A stretch of 64,000 nt of DNA from Mahella australiensis 50-1 BON (GTDB lineage: Bacteria > Bacillota > Clostridia > Mahellales > Mahellaceae), in NCBI RefSeq assembly GCF_000213255.1, contig NC_015520.1, positions 702,001 to 766,000 of the forward strand, given 5' to 3'. A program made the translations under genes and the position numbers. Under the pieces are notes generated by a model that was not told the origin of the DNA, made no database searches, and worked only from the letters and a program-made list of their open reading frames with translations. Positions 26,062 through 34,181 of the stretch are shown here, one piece after another. Within the stretch, counting starts at the first letter, position 1; every line of letters begins with the position of its first letter.

Positions 26062-27496
26062 GGTAGTAAAATATGACGAAACGATAGAAAAGGCTATAGA
26101 GGATATAATAGACTCGCTCAAAGGAGAGTATAATATATCAAAACGCTCTATAGCCGTTTTGTTGCTTCAGGGCGATGATGAAATTAAGCATATGGTAAGT
26201 AGACGTGAAGGCGATGGATGGCAGCGAATATCAGATATCATAAGCGAGGCACAGAAGGCCTATAACGAACCTTTAAGCTATATAATGGCCATGGAAAGGC
26301 AAAAACTCGCTTGGGCTATAACCGATGATATAGTTAAGGAGGATAAAGCGACTGATAAAAGTATAAACGAGCGCTTAAGCCGCCTTACTATGAGTCCAAT
26401 TACAGGTATTCCGATATTGTTAATTGTATTATATTTCGGTTTATATCAATTCGTCGGCGTATTCGGAGCTGGCGTGGTGGTGGACTTTATAGAAGGTACA
26501 ATATTTGAGCAATATATAAATCCATGGATAAACGGTTTGCTGATCCAATATGTGCCGTGGCCGGCACTTCGCGATTTGATAGGCATGGATTATGGCATCG
26601 TTACGTTGGGTTTAAGATATGCTGTAGCTATAATCTTACCCATTGTGGGCACGTTTTTCTTCATGTTTTCCATAATAGAGGATTCCGGCTATTTACCTAG
26701 GATAGCCATGTTACTGGATAGGGTATTTAAAAAAATAGGACTCAACGGCAGAGCAGTGATACCGATGACGCTGGGTTTTGGATGCGATACAATGGCCACA
26801 TTGGTAACCAGAACGTTAGAAACAACACGCGAGAGGGTCATAGCTACACTGTTGCTTGCCCTGGCTATACCATGTTCCGCGCAGTTGGGAGTTGTATTGG
26901 GGCTTTTGTCGGGTCATACAGCAGCACTTGTAACATGGGTCGTAGTTGTTATAGGGGTATTGCTGCTGATCGGATACCTGGCAGCCAAAGTAATACCGGG
27001 AGAACGTCCGGCGTTCTTTATGGAAGTGCCGCCGTTGCGCTGGCCCAGCCTATCTAACGTATGGATGAAGACCTATACACGCATGCAATGGTACTTTATA
27101 GAAGTAATGCCGTTGTTTATACTTGCTAGCGTTATCATATGGTTGGGAAACCTAACCGGTTTATTTGGCCTTATAATAAGCTGGCTGGAGCCGTTGATGC
27201 ATGCTCTTGGTTTACCGTCAGAGGCTGCTGAAGCGTTCTTATTCGGTTTCTTTAGACGCGATTATGGTGCGGGAGGATTGTATGACCTACAAAAGGCTGG
27301 ATTGTTAAACGGCAGACAATTGGCGGTAGCGGCTTCTACTTTGACGCTGTTTGTGCCATGTATAGCGCAGTTTTCTATTATGTGGAAGGAGCGTGGGGCA
27401 AAGACTACATTAGGCATGGTGGCTTTTATTTTTCCTTTTGCTTTTGCCGTTGGCTATGTACTCAATAAGATACTTATATTGCTGGGGGTGTCATAA
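26039..27496 (+). CDS. feoB: FeoB membrane transport domain, stand-alone protein
   Basis: This 485-residue protein carries the FeoB helical region (residues 1-120) and the ferrous-iron permease domain, with the Gate motifs IEDSGYLPRIAMLLD, GFGCDTMATLVTRTLE, AIPCSAQLGVVLGLL and FVPCIAQFSIMWKERG. The conserved cysteines in GFGCD, IPCSAQ and VPCIAQ are present. It starts at 26039, overlapping the G-domain gene by 23 bases, with AGGAGGT at 26024-26030 eight bases upstream, so it can be translated independently and coupled. It should pair with the separate GTPase to import Fe2+ across the cytoplasmic membrane. Confidence 0.93.
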   Translation: MSSVLQPEVVKYDETIEKAIEDIIDSLKGEYNISKRSIAVLLLQGDDEIKHMVSRREGDGWQRISDIISEAQKAYNEPLSYIMAMERQKLAWAITDDIVKEDKATDKSINERLSRLTMSPITGIPILLIVLYFGLYQFVGVFGAGVVVDFIEGTIFEQYINPWINGLLIQYVPWPALRDLIGMDYGIVTLGLRYAVAIILPIVGTFFFMFSIIEDSGYLPRIAMLLDRVFKKIGLNGRAVIPMTLGFGCDTMATLVTRTLETTRERVIATLLLALAIPCSAQLGVVLGLLSGHTAALVTWVVVVIGVLLLIGYLAAKVIPGERPAFFMEVPPLRWPSLSNVWMKTYTRMQWYFIEVMPLFILASVIIWLGNLTGLFGLIISWLEPLMHALGLPSEAAEAFLFGFFRRDYGAGGLYDLQKAGLLNGRQLAVAASTLTLFVPCIAQFSIMWKERGAKTTLGMVAFIFPFAFAVGYVLNKILILLGVS

Positions 27497-27497
27497 T

Positions 27498-27707
27498 ATG
27501 AGTAAAACGTTAAAATGTCCGTTTTGTGGTTATGAATTTGAAATGGCTGAGGCTGAAAAGGGATGTAAAGGGTGCCCTTTCAGCCGCACATGTCATAAAA
27601 TAAAATGCCCGAATTGCGGTTATGAAATGGCTGAATCGATAAAGCTGCCGAAGTTTTTGAGAAAAGCAGCGATGATAAAAAACGAGTCAAGGGGACATTG
27701 CTTATGA
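27498..27707 (+). CDS. Small Cys-rich zinc-ribbon-like protein of the feo operon
   Basis: This 69-residue protein has two CPxCGYE knuckles (CPFCGYEFEMAEAEKGC and CPNCGYEMAESIKLP) around CKGCPFSRTCHKIKC, giving nine closely spaced cysteines. It could bind zinc or iron. It begins 1 base after feoB with GGGGGTG upstream and overlaps feoA by 4 bases (ATGA), so it belongs to the Fur-controlled operon. Similar small Cys-rich proteins occur beside feoA in other Clostridia; their function is unknown. It is distinct from the membrane-anchored FeoB-associated protein because no transmembrane helix is visible. Confidence 0.8.
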   Translation: MSKTLKCPFCGYEFEMAEAEKGCKGCPFSRTCHKIKCPNCGYEMAESIKLPKFLRKAAMIKNESRGHCL

Positions 27708-27919
27708 GAAGTGTAGCAGATATGAAAACGGGGCAAAAAGCCACTATTATGGCGTTGGACATGAACAATCAGGATACTGTACGCAAGTTGATGGCCCTAG
27801 GCATAGTGGTGGGCAGTGACGTAAAATTAGTGCAGAGCTTTCCTTCCTATGTTATAAAGGTGGGCTATACTCAAATAGCTATAGATAAAGACATAGCATC
27901 CAGTATATTTGTTAATTGA
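27704..27919 (+). CDS. feoA: Ferrous iron transport protein A
   Basis: The 71-residue protein has the SH3-like FeoA fold: MRSVADMKTGQKATIMALDM, RKLMALGIVVGSDVKLV, FPSYVIKVGYTQIAIDKDIA. FeoA is a cytosolic partner of FeoB. The ATG at 27704 is chosen because AAGGGG lies 9 bases upstream and it overlaps the preceding stop by ATGA; a TTG at 27698 is too close to that site. The gene order feoB-feoB-Cys protein-feoA differs from the usual feoA-feoB. Confidence 0.92.
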   Translation: MRSVADMKTGQKATIMALDMNNQDTVRKLMALGIVVGSDVKLVQSFPSYVIKVGYTQIAIDKDIASSIFVN

Positions 27920-27935
27920 AAAGGTCTGGCCTCTA

Positions 27936-27964
27936 TTGACTTATATATAATTTGTGCATATACT
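27936..27964 (+). promoter_or_regulatory. Promoter for fur
   Basis: TTGACT (27936-27941) and TATACT (27959-27964) are 17 bases apart in the feoA-fur gap. I see no good Fur box here, so fur may not be strongly autoregulated. Confidence 0.65.
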
Positions 27965-28003
27965 ATACTATGTTATTTCTAATTGAGAAGAAGGTGCGCG
28001 ATT

Positions 28004-28456
28004 ATGGATAATATAACAACGTTAAAGGAGCAATTGCAACAGAAGGGTTATAAATTTACCACGCAAAGGCGAGCTACGCTGGATGCCATAGTGGAAAATG
28101 AAGGTAAGCATATGACCCCTGAAGAGATATATGAGCAGGTTAAAAAGAAATATCCGGAGATAGGATTGGCCACTATATACAGAACGCTTCAATTGCTAGA
28201 AGAAATGGATGTTATATATAGACTGGATTTTGACGATGGCAAGACGCGCTATGAGTTAAATCACCATAACGAGGATCATCAACATCATCATTTGATATGC
28301 ATTAAATGCGGTAAGGTTATAGAGGTTAAAGAGGATTTCTTAGAACGCCTAGAAAAACTTATAGAGGTCGATTATGATTTTGATATAACCGACCATATGT
28401 TAAAATTCTTCGGCTATTGCAGCGAATGCCGTAATAGCCAGAATGAAAATGAATGA
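28004..28456 (+). CDS. fur: Fur family ferric uptake regulator
   Basis: The 150-residue protein has a winged helix (FTTQRRATLDAIVENEGKHM, GLATIYRTLQLLEEMDVI) and the His-rich metal site HHNEDHQHHHLICIKCGK. The two CxxC motifs (CIKC and CSEC) bind structural zinc. Its position next to a feo operon bearing two Fur boxes supports an iron-sensing role rather than PerR or Zur, although these paralogues cannot be separated with certainty from sequence alone. The start at 28004 has GAAGGTG upstream. Confidence 0.9.
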   Translation: MDNITTLKEQLQQKGYKFTTQRRATLDAIVENEGKHMTPEEIYEQVKKKYPEIGLATIYRTLQLLEEMDVIYRLDFDDGKTRYELNHHNEDHQHHHLICIKCGKVIEVKEDFLERLEKLIEVDYDFDITDHMLKFFGYCSECRNSQNENE

Positions 28457-28486
28457 GTAAGCGGGAGGATATCCCGCTTACTCATT
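28452..28486. terminator. Bidirectional terminator shared by fur and mrp
   Basis: A perfect 15-base stem AATGAGTAAGCGGGA / TCCCGCTTACTCATT with a 5-base loop lies between the converging genes. It contains the stop codons of both genes (TGA of fur at 28454-28456 and TAA of mrp at 28478-28480), so the stem extends into both coding regions. Confidence 0.88.
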
Positions 28487-29551
28487 TGTATGGCATGAAA
28501 CAGGCAATTTTTCTGTGATACGTTCGGCTATATCCATATATATCTTTGCTGAATTATCGCCTTCCTTCAATACCGTAGGTACGCCGTTATCGCTATCCTG
28601 TCGTATCTCAATATCCAGCGGTATTTGGCCTAGAATTTCTGTATTTAATATCTTAGCTATTGCTTCGGTTTCACCTTGACCGAAAATGTAGTGTTTGGCT
28701 GAACAGTTAGGACATATAAAGTATGACATATTTTCTATTATACCAAGTATGTCCACTTTGACTTTTTCAGCCATATTGCCCAAACGCCCCGCTACATGGG
28801 CGGCTGAAGATTGCGGTGTTGTTACTAACAGTAACTTTGAAGTGGGTATTCGTTGTAATACGCTGAGCGGTACATCACCTGTGCCCGGTGGCAGGTCTAA
28901 AACCAAGTAATCCAGATCACCCCAATAGACATCGCTGAAGAACTGTTCCAGGATACCCCCTAGTATGGGTCCACGCCATATCAGAGCTACATCTTCTTCG
29001 GACATGAAATTACCCATGGATATCGTCTTAATTCCGTGGGCTTCTATAGGCATTATAGTATGCTCGTCGATGGCAGTGGCCTGCTTGCCTTTGGTACCTA
29101 GCAGCCTGGGTATGCTATAGCCGAGTATATCGGTATCTATAAGCCCGACCTTGTATCCTAGCTTATGCAGTGCCAATGCCAGATTTGCGGTTATGGTTGA
29201 CTTGCCTACGCCGCCTTTGCCACTGCCCACTGCTATTACATGAGTATTCTCAAACAATACCTCACGCTTCTGCCCGAATCGCTTGCTAAGAGCTTGTCTC
29301 TCATCGTTTGTCATCTCACCTATATTAACTTTAACACTATTAACGCCAGGCAATGCCGAAATGGCAGCCATTACATCGTCGCGTATTTTGTTCTGCAACG
29401 GACACCCCTTTATGGTTAAGTGTATATCGACGACAACCTGTCCATCGCTTATATCTATATTATGGACCATACCCAGATCCACAATATCTTTACCTATCTC
29501 CGGGTCTATTACCTTCCTCAAAGCATCCAATATCTGTTCTTTTGTAACCAT
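28478..29551 (-). CDS. mrp: Mrp/NBP35 family iron-sulfur cluster carrier ATPase
   Basis: Mrp (ApbC) proteins bind and transfer Fe-S clusters. The 357-residue protein has an N-terminal DUF59/MIP18 domain (KVIDPEIGKDIVDLGMV, TIKGCPLQ), a deviant Walker A VGSGKGGVGKSTITANLALA, GLIDTDILGYS, and a C-terminal CxxC in FICPNCSAKH that holds the bridging cluster. The start at 29551 is chosen because AGGAGG lies 7 bases upstream on the minus strand. It converges on fur. Confidence 0.93.
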   Translation of the reverse strand: MVTKEQILDALRKVIDPEIGKDIVDLGMVHNIDISDGQVVVDIHLTIKGCPLQNKIRDDVMAAISALPGVNSVKVNIGEMTNDERQALSKRFGQKREVLFENTHVIAVGSGKGGVGKSTITANLALALHKLGYKVGLIDTDILGYSIPRLLGTKGKQATAIDEHTIMPIEAHGIKTISMGNFMSEEDVALIWRGPILGGILEQFFSDVYWGDLDYLVLDLPPGTGDVPLSVLQRIPTSKLLLVTTPQSSAAHVAGRLGNMAEKVKVDILGIIENMSYFICPNCSAKHYIFGQGETEAIAKILNTEILGQIPLDIEIRQDSDNGVPTVLKEGDNSAKIYMDIAERITEKLPVSCHTNE

Positions 29552-29625
29552 AAAATCCTCCTGCGATTTAGTTTTCATCATTATACCACTTTCTTATTCT
29601 GACGTGTATTGTTAGTTTGTATAAT

Positions 29626-29849
29626 CGCGATTCGTAATATGTGATAAAAGAAGTGTAAGTACGCAATTATTATGTGGTATAAGGCTTGAGATATATACTT
29701 CGCTACGGCTGGGAAGCTGGATCACTACACAATCAAAGATTGCTGTGGTCCTACGCTTCAAAAGCCCACTCAGCATATATGTCAAGCCCGTAGCAAACGT
29801 AGGCTTTATGTCGTCGCATACGCTGAATTTACTATATTATGAATCGCAG
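29626..29849. repeat. Dispersed repeat copy A (core inverted relative to copy B)
   Basis: Outer inverted repeats GCGATTCGTAATAT (29627-29640) and ATATTATGAATCGC (29834-29847) enclose the element. Inner inverted repeats GGCTTGAGATATATA (29683-29697) and ATATATGTCAAGCC (29775-29788) enclose a core of about 77 bases. The segments between the outer and inner repeats match copy B (34182-34576) in the same orientation (GTAAGTACGCAAT on the left, ACGCTGAATTT on the right), but the core reads as the reverse complement of the core of copy B. It lies between mrp and the CE15-like gene and has no coding capacity. Confidence 0.85.
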
Positions 29850-29869
29850 TTATATAACATGAGGGTATA

Positions 29870-30967
29870 TCATAACTTTCCAACTCTATGCTTCTTCATG
29901 AATTCCATAAAGCATAGCCAATCGTAACGGCTGTGAAAATGCGTTCCTGTACGCATGTGGAAACCAACGGTGCCGTCGTGAAATATATCGCCTGCGTCAG
30001 GCAATCTGTCAGGATGTATAAATCCTTTCTTGCCAAGCAGCTTGTAAACATCATCTGCCGCTACATAAGATAGATATTGTTTATTCGGATCAGCCCATGT
30101 ATCCTCTATAGCTGTTCCTGCGCTTACATAGCGAGGAGCAATAGCTGCTACGAGAAAATGCTGATCAAAGGGCATTTGTGTTTCTCGCTCCGCATAATTC
30201 CTATAGTTCGGACAGAACCAATATGGGAATTTATCGGTGATTTGTTTTACTCGTTCCCCTTCTTTCTCCCGCGTGATGGCGTCACCTGAACAGCCAGCAT
30301 CGTTGGGGAAGGTAAAAGTAAATCGTTCATCATACGCTCCCGTTATTAATGCAGTTTTGCCAAGACGGGAATGGCCCATTATCGCTATATTATTGCGGTC
30401 AATGTCGTTTCGCGTTTCTAGATAGTCCATTACTCTGGAAGCTGCCCATGACCACATCATTAGCTTGCCGGTATCATTGCCTGCGCGTTGTCCATCTTTT
30501 TTCAATAAACCTGCCAGTCTTCCGGTAAAATAGTCTTCCCGATCGGCGGCTACGTCATTATAGCAAAATGTTGCGAGTGCAAAGCCTTCGTCAGTGATTT
30601 CCTCAAGTGGCAGATAGCGATCTGGTATATCGGGACGGAAGGCTATATATACGATAAGCATGGGATTTTTCACAAACTTCGGAATAAAAATATGCAGAGG
30701 GAAACAAAAGATATGTTCATTTAACTTTACAGAGAGCATGAGATGCTGTTCTATTACTTTGCCAGCATAAGCTGCTTCATCGACTTCTTGTATCGTGGCT
30801 GATACTGCTGATGGCTCGGGAGGACGTAACCCGTATTCCTCGTCGCACAGTAAAGAAAGTATTTCTTTTCGTCTTTTATACCAGTCTTGCGCTGTCCTCA
30901 CCAGCGTTCCATCCGCAAACTCCAATAATTTGGGCAACTGAAGGTGTTTAATCATTTCTTGCAGCAT
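29870..30967 (-). CDS. CE15-like glucuronoyl esterase / acetylxylan esterase family hydrolase
   Basis: The 365-residue protein is an alpha/beta hydrolase. The nucleophile elbow is IAIMGHSRLGKTALITGAYD, the GxSRxGK form typical of carbohydrate esterase family 15, with an acidic residue region TFPNDAGCSGDAITREKEGER and the catalytic His near HFHSRYDWLCF. CE15 enzymes cut ester links between glucuronoxylan and lignin; related enzymes deacetylate sugars. No signal peptide is visible, so it may act on imported oligosaccharides. The start at 30967 follows AAAGGAGG on the minus strand; an open extension to 31432 is not supported. Confidence 0.82.
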   Translation of the reverse strand: MLQEMIKHLQLPKLLEFADGTLVRTAQDWYKRRKEILSLLCDEEYGLRPPEPSAVSATIQEVDEAAYAGKVIEQHLMLSVKLNEHIFCFPLHIFIPKFVKNPMLIVYIAFRPDIPDRYLPLEEITDEGFALATFCYNDVAADREDYFTGRLAGLLKKDGQRAGNDTGKLMMWSWAASRVMDYLETRNDIDRNNIAIMGHSRLGKTALITGAYDERFTFTFPNDAGCSGDAITREKEGERVKQITDKFPYWFCPNYRNYAERETQMPFDQHFLVAAIAPRYVSAGTAIEDTWADPNKQYLSYVAADDVYKLLGKKGFIHPDRLPDAGDIFHDGTVGFHMRTGTHFHSRYDWLCFMEFMKKHRVGKL

Positions 30968-31241
30968 TGGGGGAATACCTCCTTTGATACTGAATTTTAT
31001 GCATAATATAGCATATAGCTTATAACCTGTCAATTTCGGAATCAAACGAATTCCGAACTTTAAAGTTGGTATAAGAAAATAGAGTCTCAAGAACCGCAAA
31101 AAGAAGGCAATTCTAGAATTAAGATGAAATGAAAAAGTAAAGTCCACTTTGTAGAAATGAGTTCCACTAACAGAGAGAAAAAATAATTTCCAAAAAACTT
31201 TATCCAAGTCTATTAGGGGGCTTAATAGTGGACACAAATGG

Positions 31242-31716
31242 GTGGAAGATCTAGCAAGGCTGCTCGCTGACACAAACAGGCAAAGAGAAGAGCTGATAAA
31301 CAATGGTGTGTCAAAATTCAGTCCAGAAGCACTTTCAGAGTTCTTCGATAAATTCAACAGCATTATGCTTGATGCATATAGGGAAAATGAGGAGGCCAAC
31401 TCGAAGTATTTATGCCCAGGATGAAAAAACACTGATACTGCGAATATTAGACTTCAAGAATGAATACCTTGCATGGGTGGTGAACTTTGATATCCCCTTC
31501 ACTAATAATCTCAGTGAGCATAGTCTACGGGGCGCAAAAACCAAAATGAAGGTATCCGGGCAGTTTCAAAATGTTAAAATGGCATCATTCTATGCCAATA
31601 TTAAAACCTATATTGAAACATGTTACAGGAACGGAATCAATGAGTTCTATGCACTGCTTCGGCTTTGCAGAGGGGATCCGTTCAAACTGGAAGAAATTCT
31701 GAATGATGGGGAATAA
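31242..31716 (+). pseudogene. IS66-family transposase remnant, 5'-truncated and frameshifted
   Basis: The region encodes the C-terminal part of an IS66-type transposase: an upstream piece (VEDLARLLADTNRQREELI) in one frame, then FDIPFTNNLSEHSLRGAK and NIKTYIETCYRNGINEFYAL in another, matching the FTNNxxER and YxxTxRKNGIN blocks of IS66 proteins. The frame changes near 31400-31424. The first two thirds of a full IS66 transposase of about 500 residues are missing. This is a decayed mobile element at the border of an AT-rich accessory region. Confidence 0.78.
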
Positions 31717-31754
31717 GGCTAGAAATTAGCCTTATTCCCCATACCCTTTTTTAA
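31708..31754 (+). terminator. Strong terminator after the IS66 remnant
   Basis: GGGGAATAAGGCTA (31708-31721) and TAGCCTTATTCCCC (31727-31740) pair perfectly around a 5-base loop; CCCTTTTTT follows. The stem overlaps the last codons and stop of the transposase remnant. Confidence 0.85.
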
Positions 31755-31995
31755 AGGGCTGTGAATAGTAACAGTTTATAGTAACTTTAAAAAATTTTTC
31801 ATGGAAATACTTGCATTTATAAGAGATATGGTGTATACTAATCATGAAAAGCAAAAGAAGCCAAGGACTTTTTAGATTCTTGGTTAAATAGAGAAATGGC
31901 TTAAATAATTTGTAAAAAATAAATTAAATAAAGCATCATAGGTTATTAGTATATTAATACTTTTGACACTATAAACTATTAGAAGGAAATATTAT

Positions 31996-32604
31996 ATGAA
32001 AAAAGTAATATTTACCGTGTTATGTATGGCTGTGGCATTGATATTGTGTGTCTCATTTTCGTCTACTGCTACTGCTTTAGCGGCAAATAATGTAAATTAT
32101 AGTCCGGAAGACAATGTTATTGAAACTCCATTGCCAGGCAAGGTTACTGTAAAAAATCTGCCTTCAAAAAATCTGCCTTCAGTATCTCCAAATAGTTTAT
32201 TATATAGTTACAGCATAAGAAACATTAGTAAGCAAATTTTCAACTTATTTTATCCTCTTACAAATTACGCTACAGGATATTGCAATTTGACTTATTCGAG
32301 ATCGGTAGCGTTTACTGTTGACGCTAATATTTCTACCTCAGTAGGAGTATCTGCAGATATTGTACAGGCAAGTATTGGCTCTAATGTAGGTGTTTCTAAC
32401 ACGGTTACAGCATCAGAAAGTGTTTCCTATGAGATTCCAAGCGGATATAAAGGAAGAATAGTAATAAGATATTCCCAGAATTATTATACATTTACTTGTG
32501 TCAAAAGAAACAGAGTGACAGGAAGTGAAACGACTGGTCCTGGTTCTGCTACTACAGGCGCCTATGATCCTTACTATGCAAGACAATTAATTGCTATATC
32601 CTAA
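31996..32604 (+). CDS. Secreted protein of unknown function
   Basis: I do not recognise this 202-residue protein. It has a clear signal peptide (MKKVIFTVLCMAVALILCVS then a small-residue cleavage region ending ATALAA). The mature part is rich in Ser, Thr, Val and Asn, with alternating hydrophobic stretches (VAFTVDANISTSVGVSADIV, ESVSYEIPSGYKGRIVIRYS) that suggest beta structure. AGAAGGAA lies shortly before the ATG. It is clearly AT-richer than flanking core genes and lies between an IS66 remnant and an IS1202-like element, suggesting acquisition by transfer. A surface, adhesive or pore-forming role is possible but not supported by any motif. Confidence 0.75.
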   Translation: MKKVIFTVLCMAVALILCVSFSSTATALAANNVNYSPEDNVIETPLPGKVTVKNLPSKNLPSVSPNSLLYSYSIRNISKQIFNLFYPLTNYATGYCNLTYSRSVAFTVDANISTSVGVSADIVQASIGSNVGVSNTVTASESVSYEIPSGYKGRIVIRYSQNYYTFTCVKRNRVTGSETTGPGSATTGAYDPYYARQLIAIS

Positions 32605-32872
32605 AAGCCTCAAAAACTAACTAGCTTACTACGATCTTAATCTTTGACTCAGGAGCAAGTGGAGTAAAGGAAATGTATCCATTTATTCAGCAGCTCATAA
32701 GTCAGATAATTATCCATAATAGGACAGCAATAAATTGGGTAACTTACATATTCAGGTAAAGCTTTTTCTCCTAAGCTAGATTGGATAGATTGAATATACT
32801 GTCATGACGAGAAAGCTTTATCTGATGCACCGACAAAAAGAGAACATATAATAGTCTCAAAAGGAGGATATA

Positions 32873-33847
32873 ATGATAAATATGGGAAAAAAGAACCTGG
32901 TGATATCGCTGTGTGTGTGTATAATGGTAATATTTCTATTTTCAGCATGTTCAAATCAAAGTAACGTAAATCTAAACAAAGATAATAGTAATACTAAAGC
33001 ACCTATTCAGTCTCCCAATGCTAATCTATTAAGTGTTTACGAGATAAATGATTCAAATCTAAGAACAATTATGTCACTCAGAGATTACATTGTTTCTATA
33101 GCTTATAATACAAATAGTACAGTAAATATCAATAATACAATTGGAGTTTACGGTAGTATCGCAGTAGACGGATCTGCGAGCGATGTTGCGGATGCGCTAA
33201 AAGGTAGGTTTAATAAAATTGTTTTATATAGTGGTGATACTATTTTTTTAACATCGACATCATACTCCGTGGAAACATATAAAGGAGAGAATGGTTTTAA
33301 CTTTGTTTTGAATTTATCTGCGGGGGAATTGGCAAATAAAGTAATAGATACGGCTAAAGAAATTCAAATTACTAAAGTTAAGTTTCAATTACAGGGTGAC
33401 GATAGCTTTGAGTTAGTACCGGAATGCTATTACATAACCCCTTATACGGAATTAAAAAATGGAGTCAGTATTATTGAGTCGCCAACAGCACCAATGACTC
33501 ATTTGGATACCAATACTTCATTTAGAGTTTCATATGTTTTTATGACATATAATCCGGTCTTCAATGAAAATTTTAAGGCTAATATTTTATATCCAAGTTC
33601 TTTTAGCAATTATCTAAGAGTAAGCGATATTATAGTTTCAGAAAACAACGATATGAAAAATGAGTTGTTGAAATCCTTATCTACCGATTTAACGGCTAAA
33701 CAAAAGCAAGCTTTAAAAGTTTACGATATTGGTGTTACATATCAAAAGAAAACAAACAATCACATTGTGATACAGCCTTTATTGAAATTAGATATCACTA
33801 ATCATGAACAGCAAATAAGCCCATTTTGCGCAATGTCTTTTTATTGA
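32873..33847 (+). CDS. Lipoprotein of unknown function
   Basis: The 324-residue protein begins with a lipoprotein signal peptide: a charged start, a hydrophobic stretch ISLCVCIMVIFLFSAC and the lipobox FSAC, so the Cys near residue 26 should be lipid-anchored. The remainder is soluble and polar without a recognised domain. AAGGAGG lies 5 bases before the ATG. It shares the AT-rich composition of the secreted protein upstream and the small gene downstream, which may form one accessory unit. Confidence 0.78.
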   Translation: MINMGKKNLVISLCVCIMVIFLFSACSNQSNVNLNKDNSNTKAPIQSPNANLLSVYEINDSNLRTIMSLRDYIVSIAYNTNSTVNINNTIGVYGSIAVDGSASDVADALKGRFNKIVLYSGDTIFLTSTSYSVETYKGENGFNFVLNLSAGELANKVIDTAKEIQITKVKFQLQGDDSFELVPECYYITPYTELKNGVSIIESPTAPMTHLDTNTSFRVSYVFMTYNPVFNENFKANILYPSSFSNYLRVSDIIVSENNDMKNELLKSLSTDLTAKQKQALKVYDIGVTYQKKTNNHIVIQPLLKLDITNHEQQISPFCAMSFY

Positions 33848-33875
33848 TGTATATGAAATATATTTTGGAGGGTCT

Positions 33876-34130
33876 ATGGCATCCATAGAACAGGGTGATA
33901 CCATATGGGATTATCAATTTCAGCAGCATGAAACACTCATTGTTGTTTGGGGTTATAATTCCAATTCAAAATATCTTTCATATTCCATTGAAGTTTCAAG
34001 TGCCACTGCTGAGCCGAAGATAATAAAAAAGGATATAGCAAGAGAGAGCTATATCCTTGACATATATGTACTTGATACTAAATATAACGGTACTGCTAAT
34101 CTTGGACTCATTAAAAGGACAGGAGAATAA
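33876..34130 (+). CDS. Small hypothetical protein
   Basis: An 84-residue frame with GGAGG just upstream of its ATG, 28 bases after the lipoprotein stop. It starts MASIEQGDTIWDYQFQQHET and has no signal peptide or known motif; the tail is predicted to be strand-rich. It could be a cytosolic partner of the preceding lipoprotein or a remnant of a larger gene. Confidence 0.5.
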   Translation: MASIEQGDTIWDYQFQQHETLIVVWGYNSNSKYLSYSIEVSSATAEPKIIKKDIARESYILDIYVLDTKYNGTANLGLIKRTGE

Positions 34131-34181
34131 AAAGAATACGACATTAAATATTATAATTTCTACATCAAATGAATTACGAAC

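Noticed and set aside
26020-26065. Sequencing error splitting feoB
   Set aside because: Considered, but the strong ribosome binding site at ideal distance from the second ATG and the break exactly between domains favour a true split; it remains worth resequencing.
30968-31432. 155-residue N-terminal extension of the CE15-like protein
   Set aside because: The extension has no homology, runs antisense to the IS66 remnant, and a strong AAAGGAGG site supports the start at 30967.
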